Shown here: one piece after another, positions 1 to 11,307 of the stretch
Numbering within the stretch: position 1 is the stretch's first letter
Layout of the letters: each line of letters starts with the position of its first letter
Assembly: GCA_030272155.1 (NCBI GenBank)
Contig: CP126201.1
Location: forward strand, 124,001 to 188,000
Length of the DNA stretch: 64,000 nucleotides
DNA from: Tetradesmus obliquus
Taxonomy: Eukaryota > Chlorophyta > Chlorophyceae > Sphaeropleales > Scenedesmaceae
Direction of reading: 5' to 3'
Notes under the pieces: generated by a model
Databases searched by the model: none
Told to the model about the DNA's origin: nothing
Seen by the model: only the letters and a program-made list of their open reading frames with translations
Made by a program: the position numbers and the translations under genes

Positions 1-85
1 GTCTCCCATTGTTGCCTCCATCATCACTGGAGGCGTCAACCTGGGTGTGACACTGGCAGCAGCAGCACTGCTGGACAGGTGGGGG

Positions 86-117
<32 letters not shown>

Positions 118-2460
118 TACTAAACAATGTTGGCAGGCACTGCACACAGCCCTTGGCTCACGTCTTGCAGTGGCTGGTTGCATGCAGCGGAGGCAGCTGC
201 AGTTGTGGCAGCTTATGGAAGTGCATTTGTGGCTGCTCAGGAGGCATGATGAGCAGATTGAAGCCACCCCAGTAGCATGACATGTTGAGGCACTGCGGCC
301 TCAGCACCTGCCGCTGCTGCGCCCGTTGCTGCTGCTGCTGCCAGGTGTGGGCGCAAGCCGCTGCTGATGATCAGCTACATTGGCATGGCTGCAGCGCTGG
401 GCGCAGTGGCGGGGCTCAGCCTGCTGCCAGGCGCGTGGAGTGCTGCTGCTGCTGCTGCTGTTGCTGCTGCTGCGGCTGCTGCGGCTGCTGCGGCTGCTGC
501 GGCTGCTGCGGCAGTGACGGTTGTGTTAGTGGCGTAAAATTTGCAGGCAGTTTTGACAGTCCGCGCAGGTGTTGCTGCATGTCAGGCATCCTTCTGCATG
601 CCATTGTACAGCTTCGCAGCTGTGTGAACATACAGAGAGCGGGCCCAGATGAGGACACCGCTGCGACTTCTGGTGCAATGCGCTGCTGCCGCTGCTGCTG
701 CACCCCGCCTGTTTCACTGCTGCAGTGTCTGCAGGCGCTGCTGGTGTGCTGATGGTGCTGCTGGTGCTGCTGTACGTGAGCTTCTTTGCCATCGGCTCCG
801 GGCCTGTGACCTGGGTGGTGCTGAGTGAGGTGCTGCCCCCTGCCATCAAAGGGCCCGCAGCCTCACTGGCCACAGCAGCAGCCTGGACAGGTGAGGCTCT
901 GCTAGAAGTTGAAGGGGCTGCTACCCAACCTACCTGCCGCTTCAATCCGCTGAATTTGTATGCCAGCAGTGTCCTGGTGTGCAGTTGGGAGTGTGCAAGG
1001 TGCTACGTGGTGAGCAGGTGGCGCTCCAAGCGCCATGTCGTGGGTCGACAGGGTGCCCAGCGTGGTGTGGTGCTGAGTGAGGTGCTGCCCCCAGCCATCA
1101 AGGGGCCCGCAGCCTCACTGGCCACAGCAGCAGCCTGGACAGGTGACGCTTCTACTGAACCACACCACACTGGTGTTGCGAATTCCATCTGCAGGCAACC
1201 TGGCTGTCGAGGGTAGCTTCTACGACCTGCTGACCTTGCTGTATGTGCGCAGCTTCTAGCCTTGCCAGAGCTGTGTTGACGTGGCCAACCACGCCCACTG
1301 CTGTTCCTCATGATATCCTGCCGCAGGCAACTTGGTAGTCACGCTAAGCTTTGACGGGCTGCTGGCGGCTCTGCTATGCAGCTTCTAGTGGACACAGCTA
1401 TTGACAGTGTCCTGATCTTCTGCTGCAGGCAACCTAGTCGTCACGCTGAGCTTTGATGGCCTGCTGGCCCGGCTGGGCCTGGGTGGCACCTACCTGCTGT
1501 ACGGCCTGGCCAATCTGGGAGGGGCACTGTACGTGGCCAGCCTGCTGGTGGAGACGCGGCGCAGGTGAGCTGTGCTTCAGCCGGCTCTGTTGTCTACTGT
1601 GGTTGACACTGTGCTACTTGCTGTACGGCCTGGCCAACCTGGGTGCAGCGCTGTACTTGGCCAGCCTGGCGGTTTAGACGCGGCGCAGGTGAGGGGGCAT
1701 GCTGCTAAGTTGTAGGGTAGGTGAGGCGTCAGCAGATTCATAAACCTCTTGGTGATCTGCTGTTTGGTGAGCCTGCGTGCTGGTGGTCTGTTGTGGCCAG
1801 CCTGCTGGTGGTGAGGTGGCGTGCTAGTAGTGTGCTTTCACCTGATAGGTTGCGGGAAATAGTTGTTGGTGGAGCAGCTGCTGGTGGAGACGCTGCGCAG
1901 GTGAGCCTGCCTGCTGCTGGTCTGCTGTGGGCTGTCGGCTGCTGCGCAGCATTCTGGGTGGCCAGCATGTAAGCTGCCAGCAGTGCTCTCGGCCTGGTGG
2001 TGATCTGCTGTGCGGTGAAGCTGCCTGCTGGTGGTGAGGCGTGGGCTGCAGATGCTAGCAGCCAGCCTGGGCGTGGAGGCAAGTGAGGCCAGCTGTGTGG
2101 CCCAGCAGAGAACGCATGATATGTTGCCCGTGATGATGTGCGTGTGTATTGCAGCTGGCGTCTTGTTGCATACACTTGTGTTGCAGACACATGCTGCAGA
2201 CATTTGTGTTCAGACTGTCACAATGCTGTGATGGTTTACACAGTCTTAATGGTGACTGCATCTGCCAACAACCTGCAAATTGCCTGCTGAAATCACCTGC
2301 TGCTGCAGGAGCCTGGGTGAGATTGAGGAGCTGCTGCTGCTGCCAGACATCGATCCGCGCCTGGCTGCGCTGCTGCCGGCGCTGCAGCAGCATGCCAGCG
2401 GCGCCAGCGATGACAGCAGCGCGCGGCCCGTTGGGGGTGCCAGCCCCACGCGTGGCAGCC

Positions 2461-2505
<45 letters not shown>

Positions 2506-3293
2506 GTGGTGGGGTGAGGGGGTCGCCACGAGCTCTATTCAGCAGGATGGGGCCTGGTCCAGGGCCAGGGCAGTACAACCAGCAGCAGCAGCAGCAGCAG
2601 GCATGGATGTCTCAGCAGCAACAGCAGCAGCAGCAGCAGGCAGCGCGGTTTGGGTGGCCCGGGGCCCTGCAGAACCACCAGCCTGCTGCTGCTGCTGCTG
2701 CCAGCCCCTTTTATGGGCTCAGTGGCGCTGCAGGCGCGGCAGCACTGCACACGCCCCCGACAGCAGGCCCAGCAGCAGCAGCTGCAGCAGCAGGTGTGGG
2801 TGAGGAGCATGATGAGCTGGACCTGCCCACTGCACTGCCACATGAGCTGGCCAGCTCGCAGGAAGATGTAGCAGCCTGCAGGCAGCACTATGTGGCGGGC
2901 TGGGCGCTAGGGGCCTCTGTAGAGGCGGCTGCAGCAGCAGCAGCTGAGGCGGAAGCAGCACAAGCAGCGGAAGCGGACATGTTTATCGGCTCTGCAGCAA
3001 CCGGGAGCTATGCGTCTGAGGCAACTGCATCTGTGGCCGAGTCTGCGGAAGCAGCTCCAGCCAGGCAGCTAGGGCAGCAGCCGCAAGCTGAACAGCAGAA
3101 GCACACACAGCCGCAACAGCAGCAGCAGCAGCAGCAGCAGCATGCTGCACAGCAGTTGGGTGCGGGGTTGCAGCGGTTTGGCAGCAGGGAAGCTGGGGCA
3201 CCTGTTGCCAAGGCACCTGCTGAGGCGCCAGTTGTTGTGACAGGGTTTGTGCTGCCGCAGCAGCGTGGCGATGCTCCAGGTGGTGAGGCGTGA
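1..3293 (+). CDS. MFS sugar transporter, plastid glucose translocator-like (3' part)
   Basis: The gene enters from the left edge. Exons: <2-78, 345-430, 726 (or 735)-890, 1429-1564, 2309-3293 (stop). The encoded half of a 12-helix sugar porter carries the family signature DRCGRKPLL across the first junction, a helix followed by SGPVTWVVLSEVLPPAIKG (the usual PxxIRG-type loop), the last helices GGTYLLYGLANLGGALYVA, and VETRRRSLGEIEELL, which corresponds to the PETKGRSLEEIE end of plastid glucose transporters. Exon 2 appears to end at a GC donor (CCAG|GCGCGT), the only donor that keeps the reading phase. Ordinary relatives stop soon after SLGEIEELL. Here the last exon continues for about 310 residues of Ala/Gln/Ser-rich sequence. 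It probably moves hexose across a membrane, likely the plastid envelope, but the targeting peptide is outside the window. The family is firm; substrate and compartment are inferred. Confidence 0.75.
1063..1145 (+). repeat. Tandem copy of transporter exon 3 tail with its 5' splice site
   Basis: This stretch repeats the 3' half of the exon ending at 890, from GTGGTGCTGAGTGAGG to GCCTGGACAG, including the following GTGA donor. It differs at only a few bases. It lies inside the intron and the reading frame is still open. Confidence 0.85.
1195..1388 (+). repeat. Two decayed head copies of transporter exon 4
   Basis: Two stretches, near 1195-1258 and 1325-1388, begin with an acceptor-like CAG and then GCAACYTGG, as does the real exon starting at 1429. 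Both turn into stop codons (…GCAGCTTCTAG) after about 60 nt. The nearer copy still reads NLVVTLSFDGLLA; the further one is more degenerate. Confidence 0.75.
1605..1975 (+). repeat. Decayed tail copies of transporter exon 4
   Basis: The intron after 1564 contains at least three degraded copies of the exon's 3' end. The best is 1605-1690 (LLYGLANLG, then an in-frame stop, then ACGCGGCGCAG|GTGAG). Others lie near 1754-1830 and 1872-1905; the latter ends in GACGCTGCGCAG|GTGAGC. Each retains the junction-like CGCAG|GTGAG or part of it. Confidence 0.7.
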
Positions 3294-3680
3294 TGCCGCA
3301 CCTGGCAGTGGGCAGCACTGGGACGTGCCAGCAGTCGTAACAGTGGTCCCTGTGGCAAGGTAACTGCTCAGGTTCTGCGAGCATCAAGGCATGGACATGT
3401 AGTCAACATCAGCCGCCAAGAATCAGGCAGACGATTCAAGCTCGAGCATTCCGTGTCTGCTGCATGCCTGGCAGCAGTCAACACCTGCCCTGCAGTGCCT
3501 GGGGTGACTGGGGTGTGACCAACAGTGTGAGGGCACATGACAGCTACGCCATAGCCGTGACGGAGGCAAGGACAGCGCATACCTTAAAGGCTGACCACTA
3601 CTACGTATCGAACGATTTTAATTGCCGGTTTCTGCACGGTGTTGCTGAAAGTGCTGCGAGATCTTCGAACACAAGTCAAG

Positions 3681-6600
3681 ATGCAGTGCTCGCAACACAG
3701 AACGGCTGTGAGCTATGATACAGTCGCGAGAGAAACGCTGAGACGAACGTCATGTACACAATGTAGCAGCAGCAGACCTCGCCGGACACCAGTAGTGCAG
3801 GCGACCAGCAGTAGCAGTAGCAGCAGCAACCAAGGCGTGGAAGAGTTGCCTGGGCCTCGCAATGCATTCGTACCTGGGCAGGAATCAGAGAGCAGGAGGC
3901 AGCTGTTTAACCGGATATCACCCGTCTATGATGAGGTGAGCAGCAGCACACAGGTTTGCATGAGTGCATGCAGTTGCTCGTTGGCATGCCAGGAGCAGCC
4001 TAATGCATGGAGCTTGTGCTAAGCACTGCTTGTCAAGCAGTACTTGCAAACCCAGCCAATTTGATTTCAATCCATGCTTGCATAATCCAACGGCCCCTGT
4101 ATGCAGCATGTGCATGGTAGATGTCAGATTCATACTTGCAGCACCTTCTGCCTTTGCAAAGGCACGAGGTTTTACAGGGCACCATGTAATGCACGCACAC
4201 AGCAACTGCACCTGCTGATGCCAGTACGAACAGGCCTTGCGCTGGTCAGCAGGTTGTGCAGAACATGCAGTGTCACACAACGCCAAGCTCGTGGACAAGC
4301 TGCCCTTTGAGCCGCATGTGTCGGTTGCTGCACCCAGGGCCCCTGATGCCATGCATGCTGCGCACTGCCCTGCAGCTGCAGCTGCGTCAAAATCAACTGT
4401 TGCGGCTGCCTCGCGTTGTTAGCTGCAACACATGCCTCACCCTCTTGACTCTGACCCCGCACAACTGCTGGCGTGGCCTGCTGCAGCTCAACGACCGGCT
4501 CAGCCTGGGCCAGCACCGCGTGTGTTGATTCATACACAATGAGCCCAGCTGGCTATCCACTTCACAGTTGTTCTCCTGCTTGCAAGATATGTTATATCAC
4601 TGAGCGAGTGCCCTGCAGTGTGCAAAAGCCACTCACACACAGCCGCAACTGCTGTTTGTGCCGCTGCAGCTGAACGACCGCCTGAGCCTGGGCCAGCACC
4701 GCGTGTGGAAGCGCATGGCAGTAAAGTGGGCCGGGGCAGCACCAGGGCAGCGCGCGCTGGATGTGTGCTGCGGCAGCGGCGACCTGGCGCTGCTGCTGGC
4801 AGCAGCTGTGGGGCAGGGCGGCAGCGTGACAGGGCTGGACTTTGCGGCAGACATGCTGCAGGTGGGTACCTGGCTGCCCGCGTACGTGTCACAGGTTTAT
4901 GGTTGCATTTACGTGCATGCCGCCGCATGCGTTGGCATGTAGGTTGTGCAACATTCCCACAATGTCAGGGTTGGTTTGGCAGCAGCTGACTCGCTGCGGC
5001 TTTGAGTTATGAGCAGCCAGCGCTGCTCACCAGAGATCCTCCCTCCCAGCAGCAGCAGCACAGGCGGCTGCACGGGCCTGCATGCAGCTGCCCCTAGCGG
5101 CGTGCACTGTGTGTGAGTGCAGAGCGGCAGCGTGGCTGGGCTAGAGTCTGCAGCTGACATCCTGCATGTGTGCGCGGCGGGGCGCCGCCGGGCAGCAACT
5201 GCATCGAGGCCAAGTAGCTGAAGCAGTGCTGCCTGCCTGCCTGCTCACCTGCCTGCCTGCCTGCCTGCCTGCCTGCAGGATGCCTCCTGCCGCGAGAGGC
5301 GGCAGCAGCAGCAGACGCGCCTGCTTGCCTGGAAATTTTCTACTTAACAACAGCACTGTGTTTGACTGCTCATGCTCTGCTGCCTGCTCTCCTGCCATGC
5401 AGGACGCCTCCAGCCGGGAGGCGGCAGCAACAGCAGACGCGCCCTGGCAGCGCTCCGCAAAGGTGACCTGGGTGCAGGGCGATGCGCTGGAGCTGCCTTT
5501 TGATGATGCCAGCTTTGATGCCGCCACCATGGGCTATGGCCTGCGCAACGTTGCGGACATCCCTAAGGCGCTGGCGGAGCTGCGGCGCGTGCTGGTGCCT
5601 GGGGGCAAGGCTGCTGTGCTGGACTTCAACAACAGCAGCCAGCCGCTGGTGGATAGCCTGCAGGTGTGTGTTTTACAGGGGAACCCGTAATGTGTAGTTG
5701 TGTGTTGGAATGTATTCTTGTTTCCTGGCAGGTGCTGTTCTGGACTTCAACAACAGCAGCCAGCCGCTGGTGGACGGCCTGCAGGTGTGTGTTTGAAAGA
5801 GGGCATATGATCGGCAGCTGCAGAGCTCGTTCTTTGTGTGCGTGCTTCTAGCAGAGACGGGATGAGGTGTTTCAGCCAGCCAGCACTGGTGCACAGCCTG
5901 CAGGTGGGAGGAGGGGCAGGGGTAGGGCGCTGCACAGCGTGTGTGATGGCAGTGTGGAAGCAGCAGTTGTCATTGCCTGCCCTGCACCTTAGCAACAGCA
6001 TGTGGCTGCTCTAGACTTCAACAAAAGCAGCAGCCAGCCGCTGGTGGGCAGGCTGCAGGAGGGAGGGGGGTTTGTGCTGCAGAGTGCTGCCCTGTCAGCT
6101 GCATCAGGCATTGCAGGCCTGCACTTCACCAACCCGCTGCTGCCAGTAAGCCTTGTCCCTGTCTTGATGTATGTCGTACCGCGCTGACGCCGTAGGGCGT
6201 GCTGCTGCACCATGGCTGCTGCCCGCCACTGACTTGCGTTGCGTGAAGCTGGGACGCTGCTTATCCCTCTTTTTCAGCATTCGCAGCTGTTGATGCGCAT
6301 GCTACTGCGTGCTGCTCCACATCAATGGTAACAGGCATGTCTCCTTTTGCTCCGCAGGGCCTGCTGCTACAGCAGGTGGCAATGCCTGGTGCTTGCCCCT
6401 TCAACGCTGGCAGCTGCTGACAAGCCGCCTTGCCCTGCTGCTGTTCGCCTCTCCCCTTCCGCCACCACCTCCCCTCTGCCCCATCACTCCTCCTGCAGGG
6501 CCTGCTGCTGGGGCAGGTGGTGGTGCCTGCTGCCGCCTCATTTGGGCTGGGTAGCGCATTCTACTTCGTCCCAATCCTGGTGCTGCTGACAGGATTGTCA

Positions 6601-6933
6601 TTTTCATGCCTGGCCTGCCGAATGGCCTGCTGCCGGAGCAGGTGCTGGTGCCTGCATTGACTGCTGCTGACAGGTTAACCGATCCCTCTGCTGCTAAAAT
6701 GCTTGGCAATTTTGATGCCTGGCCTGCCACAGGGCCTGCTGCTGGAGCAGGTGGTGGTGCCTGCTGCTGCCTCGTACGGGCTGGGTGACGAGTACCGCTA
6801 CCTGCGGCCCAGCATCAAGCGCTTCCCCAACGGCAGGGAGCAGGAGGCGCTGGCGCGGCAAGTGGGGTTCAGGAGTGCAGTGCATTACGAGATCGGCTTT
6901 GGCATGATGGGCTGCCTGGTGGCCACCAAGTGA
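3681..6933 (+). CDS. menG: 2-phytyl-1,4-naphthoquinone methyltransferase (phylloquinone synthesis)
   Basis: Exons 3681-3935, 4670-4861, 5403-5663 and 6733-6933, all phase 0, give 302 residues. Residues 1 to about 60 are a Ser/Arg-rich chloroplast transit peptide. The UbiE/COQ5/MenG core starts at RRQLFNRISPVYDE. It continues with LNDRLSLGQHRVWKRM, the SAM-binding motif I ALDVCCGSGDLAL, motif post-I VTGLDFA, then QGDALELPFDD, ATMGYGLRNV and LRRVLVPGGKAAVLDF. It ends HYEIGFGMMGCLVATK, as in plant menG (MGNLVA near the C terminus). The enzyme methylates demethylphylloquinone with SAM in the plastid, giving the photosystem I quinone. The GYGLRNV and SLGQHR signatures favour MenG over mitochondrial COQ5. 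The ATG at 3681 is the first in frame; an upstream GTG was not used. All three introns carry copies of exon edges. Confidence 0.92.
4484..4528 (+). repeat. Head copy of menG exon 2 with acceptor
   Basis: CTGCAG followed by CTCAACGACCGGCTCAGC repeats the start of exon 2 at 4670 (LNDRLSLGQHRV), about 186 bp upstream of it. It diverges into TGTTGA after 44 nt. The acceptor is intact, but using it would terminate translation early. Confidence 0.85.
5228..5277 (+). repeat. (CCTG)n microsatellite in menG intron 2
   Basis: Tetranucleotide CCTG/TGCC repeat, with interruptions, ending at a CCTGCAGGATGCC sequence that is itself similar to the start of exon 3 (CAG|GACGCCTCC). A further exon-3-like stretch (GGATGCCTCCTGCCGCGAG) follows at 5278-5297. 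Confidence 0.75.
5724..6059 (+). repeat. Three tail copies of menG exon 3 with 5' splice site
   Basis: The 3' end of exon 3 (CTGGACTTCAACAACAGC … CTGCAG|GTGTGT) recurs at 5734-5785 (near-identical, donor kept), near 5870-5901 (only the CAGCCAGC…CTGCAG|GTGGG end kept) and at 6005-6059 (one codon inserted, reading LDFNKSSSQPLVGRLQ). Divergence does not simply increase with distance. Confidence 0.85.
6349..6690 (+). repeat. Three head copies of menG exon 4
   Basis: GGCCTGCTGCT…CAGGTGG occurs at 6358, 6499 and 6616 before the real exon at 6733. The first two are preceded by CAG acceptors; the third has AAT instead. The copy at 6499 reads GLLLGQVVVPAAASFGLG before an in-frame stop. Confidence 0.85.
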
Positions 6934-8190
6934 CGCACAGCGTGACAGGTGTGATGTGGATTGTTTGCGGTGTGGCCTATGGAGTGTGGCGCATTGTATA
7001 GGCTGTTTTGTGGCCACCAAACTGCGAGGCTGCAGCAGGCTGTGGGGCCACTGCGATCGAGGCTAGTCATTGTCCCACCTGATCGAGGCTAGTCATTGTC
7101 CCACCTGATCGAGGCTAGTCATTGTCCCACCTGATCGAGGCTAGTCATTGTCCCACCTGATCGAGGCTAGTCATTGTCCCACCTGATCGAGGCTAGTCAT
7201 TGTCCCACCTGATCGAGGCTAGTCATTGTCCCACCTGATCGAGGCTAGTCATTGTCCCACCTGATCGAGGCTAGTCATTGTCCCACCTGATCGAGGCTAG
7301 TCATTGTCCCACCTGATCGAGGCTAGTCATTGTCCCACCTGATCGAGGCTAGTCATTGTCCCACCTGATCGAGGCTAGTCATTGTCCCACCTGATCGAGG
7401 CTAGTCATTGTCCCACCTGATCGAGGCTAGTCATTGTCCCACCTGATCGAGGCTAGTCATTGTCCCACCTGATCGAGGCTAGTCATTGTCCCACCTGATC
7501 GAGGCTAGTCATTGTCCCACCTAATCGAGGCTAGTCATTGTCCCACCTGATCGAGGCTAGTCATTGTCCCACCTGATCGAGGCTAGTCATTGTCCCACCT
7601 GATCGAGGCTAGTCATTGTCCCACCTGATGGGCTGCCTGATGGCCAGCACGTGATGCACAGCTGCTGAGACGAATGGCATACAGAATGCGGCTGCCACGC
7701 TCACATTTTGGGGTGGGCTGCCTGGTAGCCAGCAGACAACTGTGTTGTGGTGTTGCGGCATGTGGCTGCAATGCGGCTGCCAGTCTTGTTGGTCATCATA
7801 AAGAAGACAGGAGTGCAGTTGGTGTGTGTTCTGGGGTGCTTGCAGCAGCAGCAGCAGCAGCAGCAGCAGCTCATTGATGGCAGCTGTTCACCAGCTCCAG
7901 CAGTATTGTCGCTGCTGTGTTGGAGCTGCCACAGCTGCGGCGACTGCAGTTGCATCAAATGAAAGCTGTACAGCCTGAGATCGAGTGGGTGTGCTACAGC
8001 CTGGCAGCCTCTGCCGCAGGCTGATCGGTGTGTCACACCAAGTTGCCGCCCATCAGCAAGTTGGTGGTTTAGTCGCGTGGATCGCTGTGTCTTGTCTGTA
8101 GACGTGGCCGTGGCTGCTTGAGTAACTTTCTGCTGCTGACTTAAGCGTAACTACTTATAAGGAGTTCTGCCTTGGTCTGCTGGAAGGCAT
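6934..8190 (+). other. menG 3' flank with minisatellite and decayed copies of the gene end
   Basis: No gene seen. Besides the 26-bp minisatellite it holds degraded copies of the menG stop-codon region: near 7000-7030 (GTGGCCACCAA), 7627-7665 (GATGGGCTGCCTGATGGCCA…TGATGCACAGC) and 7708-7740 (GGGCTGCCTGGTAGCCAGCA). A (CAG)n run lies at 7843-7870. Confidence 0.6.
7055..7626 (+). repeat. Minisatellite, 22 copies of a 26-bp unit
   Basis: Exactly 22 head-to-tail copies of a 26-bp unit beginning GATCGAGGCTAGTC and ending CCCACCT fill 572 bp. The only difference seen is G to A at 7523, the first base of copy 19. It starts 122 bp after the menG stop codon. Unbroken units without unique spacers exclude a CRISPR array. 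Confidence 0.97.
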
Positions 8191-8561
8191 CATGCTGCCA
8201 CAAAGCAGCACACCTGAACAGTTGAGGTGCCAGCAGCAACCCTGGCAAGGACTCCTTGTAGCAATGTTGGTACTCACTATGTTGCATCATGCTACTGCAG
8301 AGTGTGTTGCCTGCAAATCTTTGCTAAGCAGCATGCGGTGGGTCAGTGCCACTGGGCTCGCACATACACCCAGGCCTGATACCAGCCTTGTCGACACCTT
8401 TTGTTTGTCGTCGAAAATGGAATTACCGCAGCATTCGCGACGGCAGCATGTGTGGTTACGTTGTGTAAAAATGAGGGCACCGTGACCAGCAAATTCACTG
8501 CGAGGCAGGACTGCGAACTTCCGAAGGCGGACCATTCGTCCCCACTTTTGCCGATCACTAC

Positions 8562-9977
8562 ATGGATGAGGGCGAGGCTCCGGACAACATTCTGTCAACT
8601 AATCTGCTACAATCAATTCCACCGCTCATATGCTTTTGGTATGATTCCTATTGTCTCTGGGCCAGCAGCAGACCTCACTGCCTTGCAGCACTTCATGCAC
8701 TAGACCATCGTCAAAAAGCGTTGGATTATTTGTTTTCTGTGTATCAAAATCTCAAAATGATAGAGGCGTCGAGTGCGTCGTCCTCTTCATGCACAGCCAC
8801 CTCGCTTTCTTGCACAGGTGAGGAGTGCGGTGTGGATTGCAGCTGTTTCAGAACTTTCTTGCCACATGTTAGTTTTGGTAGTGCACGAGAAAGGAAATGC
8901 TCAGTACACTGGGGTCTCACTTGACTGGCTTTGGTGTCGCCCGTGATCGTGTTTGCCGGCCTGTCTACTACTGCAGGCTATGATGAATACAACAGCGTCG
9001 ACAGTTTGTTGAACACAGCTGTCCTGCCGACCTCGCCGCGGGGAGAAAAAATGAGCAGCTCAGCAGCAGGCATCAGGGCGCTTGCCGGGCTGATGCGGTC
9101 GCTTGAGTGCACCGAGCGCAGGAACAGCCCTCAGCGTGCGTGTCCCGCTGCTTCGGCAGGTGTGCAGGCAGAGTGTGCAGGCGCCCTGCAGGTGGTTGCC
9201 ACACTGCAGCAGCAGTGCCAGGCAGTGGAGCAGACCTACAGCAGGCTGCAGCAGCTGCGCACGAGGCTGGCCGCTGCGCGCAGCAGCAGCAGTTACAAAA
9301 AGGCGTCAAGGCTGATGCACACGCAGCAGCGGCAGCGAGCTGTCAGCAGCTCACTGGTTGCCGATGACGCTGGCGCCTTGGAAGGCCCGCAGGCGCTGCG
9401 CACCAACAGCGGCAGCCGGCTGGCTGGCCTACCGCTGCACAAGAAGCAGCAGCGCCTGCAGCTTGCGCAGCACCGCAGCAGCCCAGCCAGCCAGCAGGCG
9501 CCCTCCCTGCCCGCGCTAACTGTGCTGGTACGGGCGCTGCTGCAGCTGGCGGAGCTGCAGGCGTCACCCGCAGTGGCAGCTGCCTTGCGGCAGCAGCTGC
9601 TGCATCAGGTCAAGGCAGCTGCAGCGGCTGCCAAGTTTGCAGGACAGCCGTTCAGTGTGGCGGCCGCGCTGCACAGGGCGCTGCCATGGCTCAGGGCGGC
9701 AGTGCGCAGGGCCTGCAGCCAGGCAGTGGAGGCAGCTGTCAATGCCGCTACAGCAGCAGCTGCTGCAGGAGTAGCTAGCATGCAGGACAGCCCTGCTGAC
9801 ACGGCAGCAACGCTTGAGAAGGCGCTGTCTGCAGCAGCAGAGGAGGTGCAGCAGATGGCTGATGCTGCTGGGGCTGCGGGGCAGCAGGTGGACGGCAGCA
9901 GCAGCAGCAGCATGGCAATAGACATGGATGCCCTGCTGCAGGCAGAGATGGTAGCAGCACTCTCAGCAGCGACATAG
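8562..9977 (+). CDS. Uncharacterised Ala/Gln-rich protein
   Basis: The secure part is the open frame 8977-9977. It has an ATG at 9051 and encodes about 308 residues rich in Ala, Gln, Arg and Leu. There is a predicted helical/coiled segment (ALQVVATLQQQCQAVEQTYS), a basic patch (LHKKQQRLQLAQHR) and an acidic end (MAIDMDALLQAEMVAAL). A phase-matched upstream exon 8562-8817 (donor ACAG|GTGAGG, acceptor CTGCAG at 8976) would extend it to 418 residues. That exon is AT-richer and less biased than its neighbour, so it may be spurious or belong to a decayed gene. Codon use in the 3' part resembles the other genes here. No family was recognised and no function is proposed. Confidence 0.5.
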
Positions 9978-11307
9978 CTGCTGGTGCAGAGTTTCTGCTG
10001 AAGATGCTCAAGCGTCAGCTTCCGTGTACTTGGTGCAGTGAGCAGTGCAGCGCTTCATTGCCGGCAGACCGCAGCCACACTGTTAACGCCAGCTGCTGAG
10101 GTTTTAATCAAACAGCTTACATACCTACTGAAGTACAGAGATCAGTTGCACTGGTGATGCGATGTTCTGCAGCGACGTATGTGCCAGGCTGGCATGAACA
10201 GCATAAAGAAGCCGCTGCAATGAGCCGCGGCATAGTTGTCTGGAGAATAATGTGTCCGCACTGCACCCAAGTGGCAGTGCGGTGCAGCGGACCAGCCCCT
10301 TGGCATTGGCCTTCCCAGGGCAGCTCAGTGGGCTGCAGCTAGCTGAACAGCTGCGCCTCGTCTTGCTCAGCAGACATTAGCACTGCAGCATGGCGCATCA
10401 AGTGTTGCCCAGCCGTGTGTTAGCAGTGCTGGCCTGATCTCTTTGTAGATTCTTTGCATTTCTGATTGACACAGCAGGGCATGTGCCATGCTGTGTCACT
10501 CGTTGTACAATCGGCTGCATTTCTAGCTCTGGTTTGTTTTCTGTTTTGTCTGGCAGACGAAACTCGATCCCGCATGCTGCCATCCGATGTAGCATACTGG
10601 AGGCAGCTTTCTAATGGTTGCCATGGAAGCATGACACGGCTGTGTGGCTGTGGTGGCAAGTAGGATCGGTTGCTTTGCACCACCGAACGGTGAAGTTGTA
10701 CAGCACAACGTATCTACTCAGTGTACAGCACAGGTTATGCGCGACCACGTGCTTGTTGCTGCAGGCTGCTGCATCTGCCGGCTGAGCAGATCATATTTGC
10801 TGCTGAGCAGCACTGATTGTTATTCTTGATTCTTGATTCTTGACGAGTAAGTGCCCCAGACAGGGCTCTTATCCTGGCGGTACATTGTGCATGGACACTG
10901 TGCTTCAGCTGTGCAGAAGCGCTCAAACGAATCTCAGGTTCAGCATCACTACATGCCTGGGCTCTGCACGTGTTGGTGATGTGTGCCAACAGATTTGTTG
11001 CAAACAACTTGTCAAATGGCACTTGTTTGCTTGCATAGCGACTGTCACTGATTGCATCATCGCTGCTGATGGTGACAAGCCATCACCAGGTTGCAGTAAA
11101 TACTGTCACTTGCATGTGCGCATGTTGTGCTGGCGGTTCACACTGCATGTCAGGGTGGGGCGCCGCAGGGTGCATCCAGGCATTGTTGTCTCCTGTGCAT
11201 ATCCAATAATCAGCAGCCTGCATGCCCAGTTCATACGAATATGCTCGGTCGCACTGATGTTTGCTTTGATATAGTCAATGCGTGAGCTCGCTCGCGGGCT
11301 TTTGGCA

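Noticed and set aside
4484-4528. Alternative exon 2 start for menG
   Set aside because: The copy runs into TGTTGA after 44 nt and lacks the SAM-binding half of the exon; treated as a decayed duplicate.
7055-7626. CRISPR array
   Set aside because: Units are directly adjacent 26-mers without variable spacers, and the surrounding genes are eukaryotic.
9605-9925. Minus-strand Ala/Ser-rich frame opposite the gene at 8977-9977
   Set aside because: Codon-position mirror of Ala/Gln-rich coding sequence; no independent start context or similarity.
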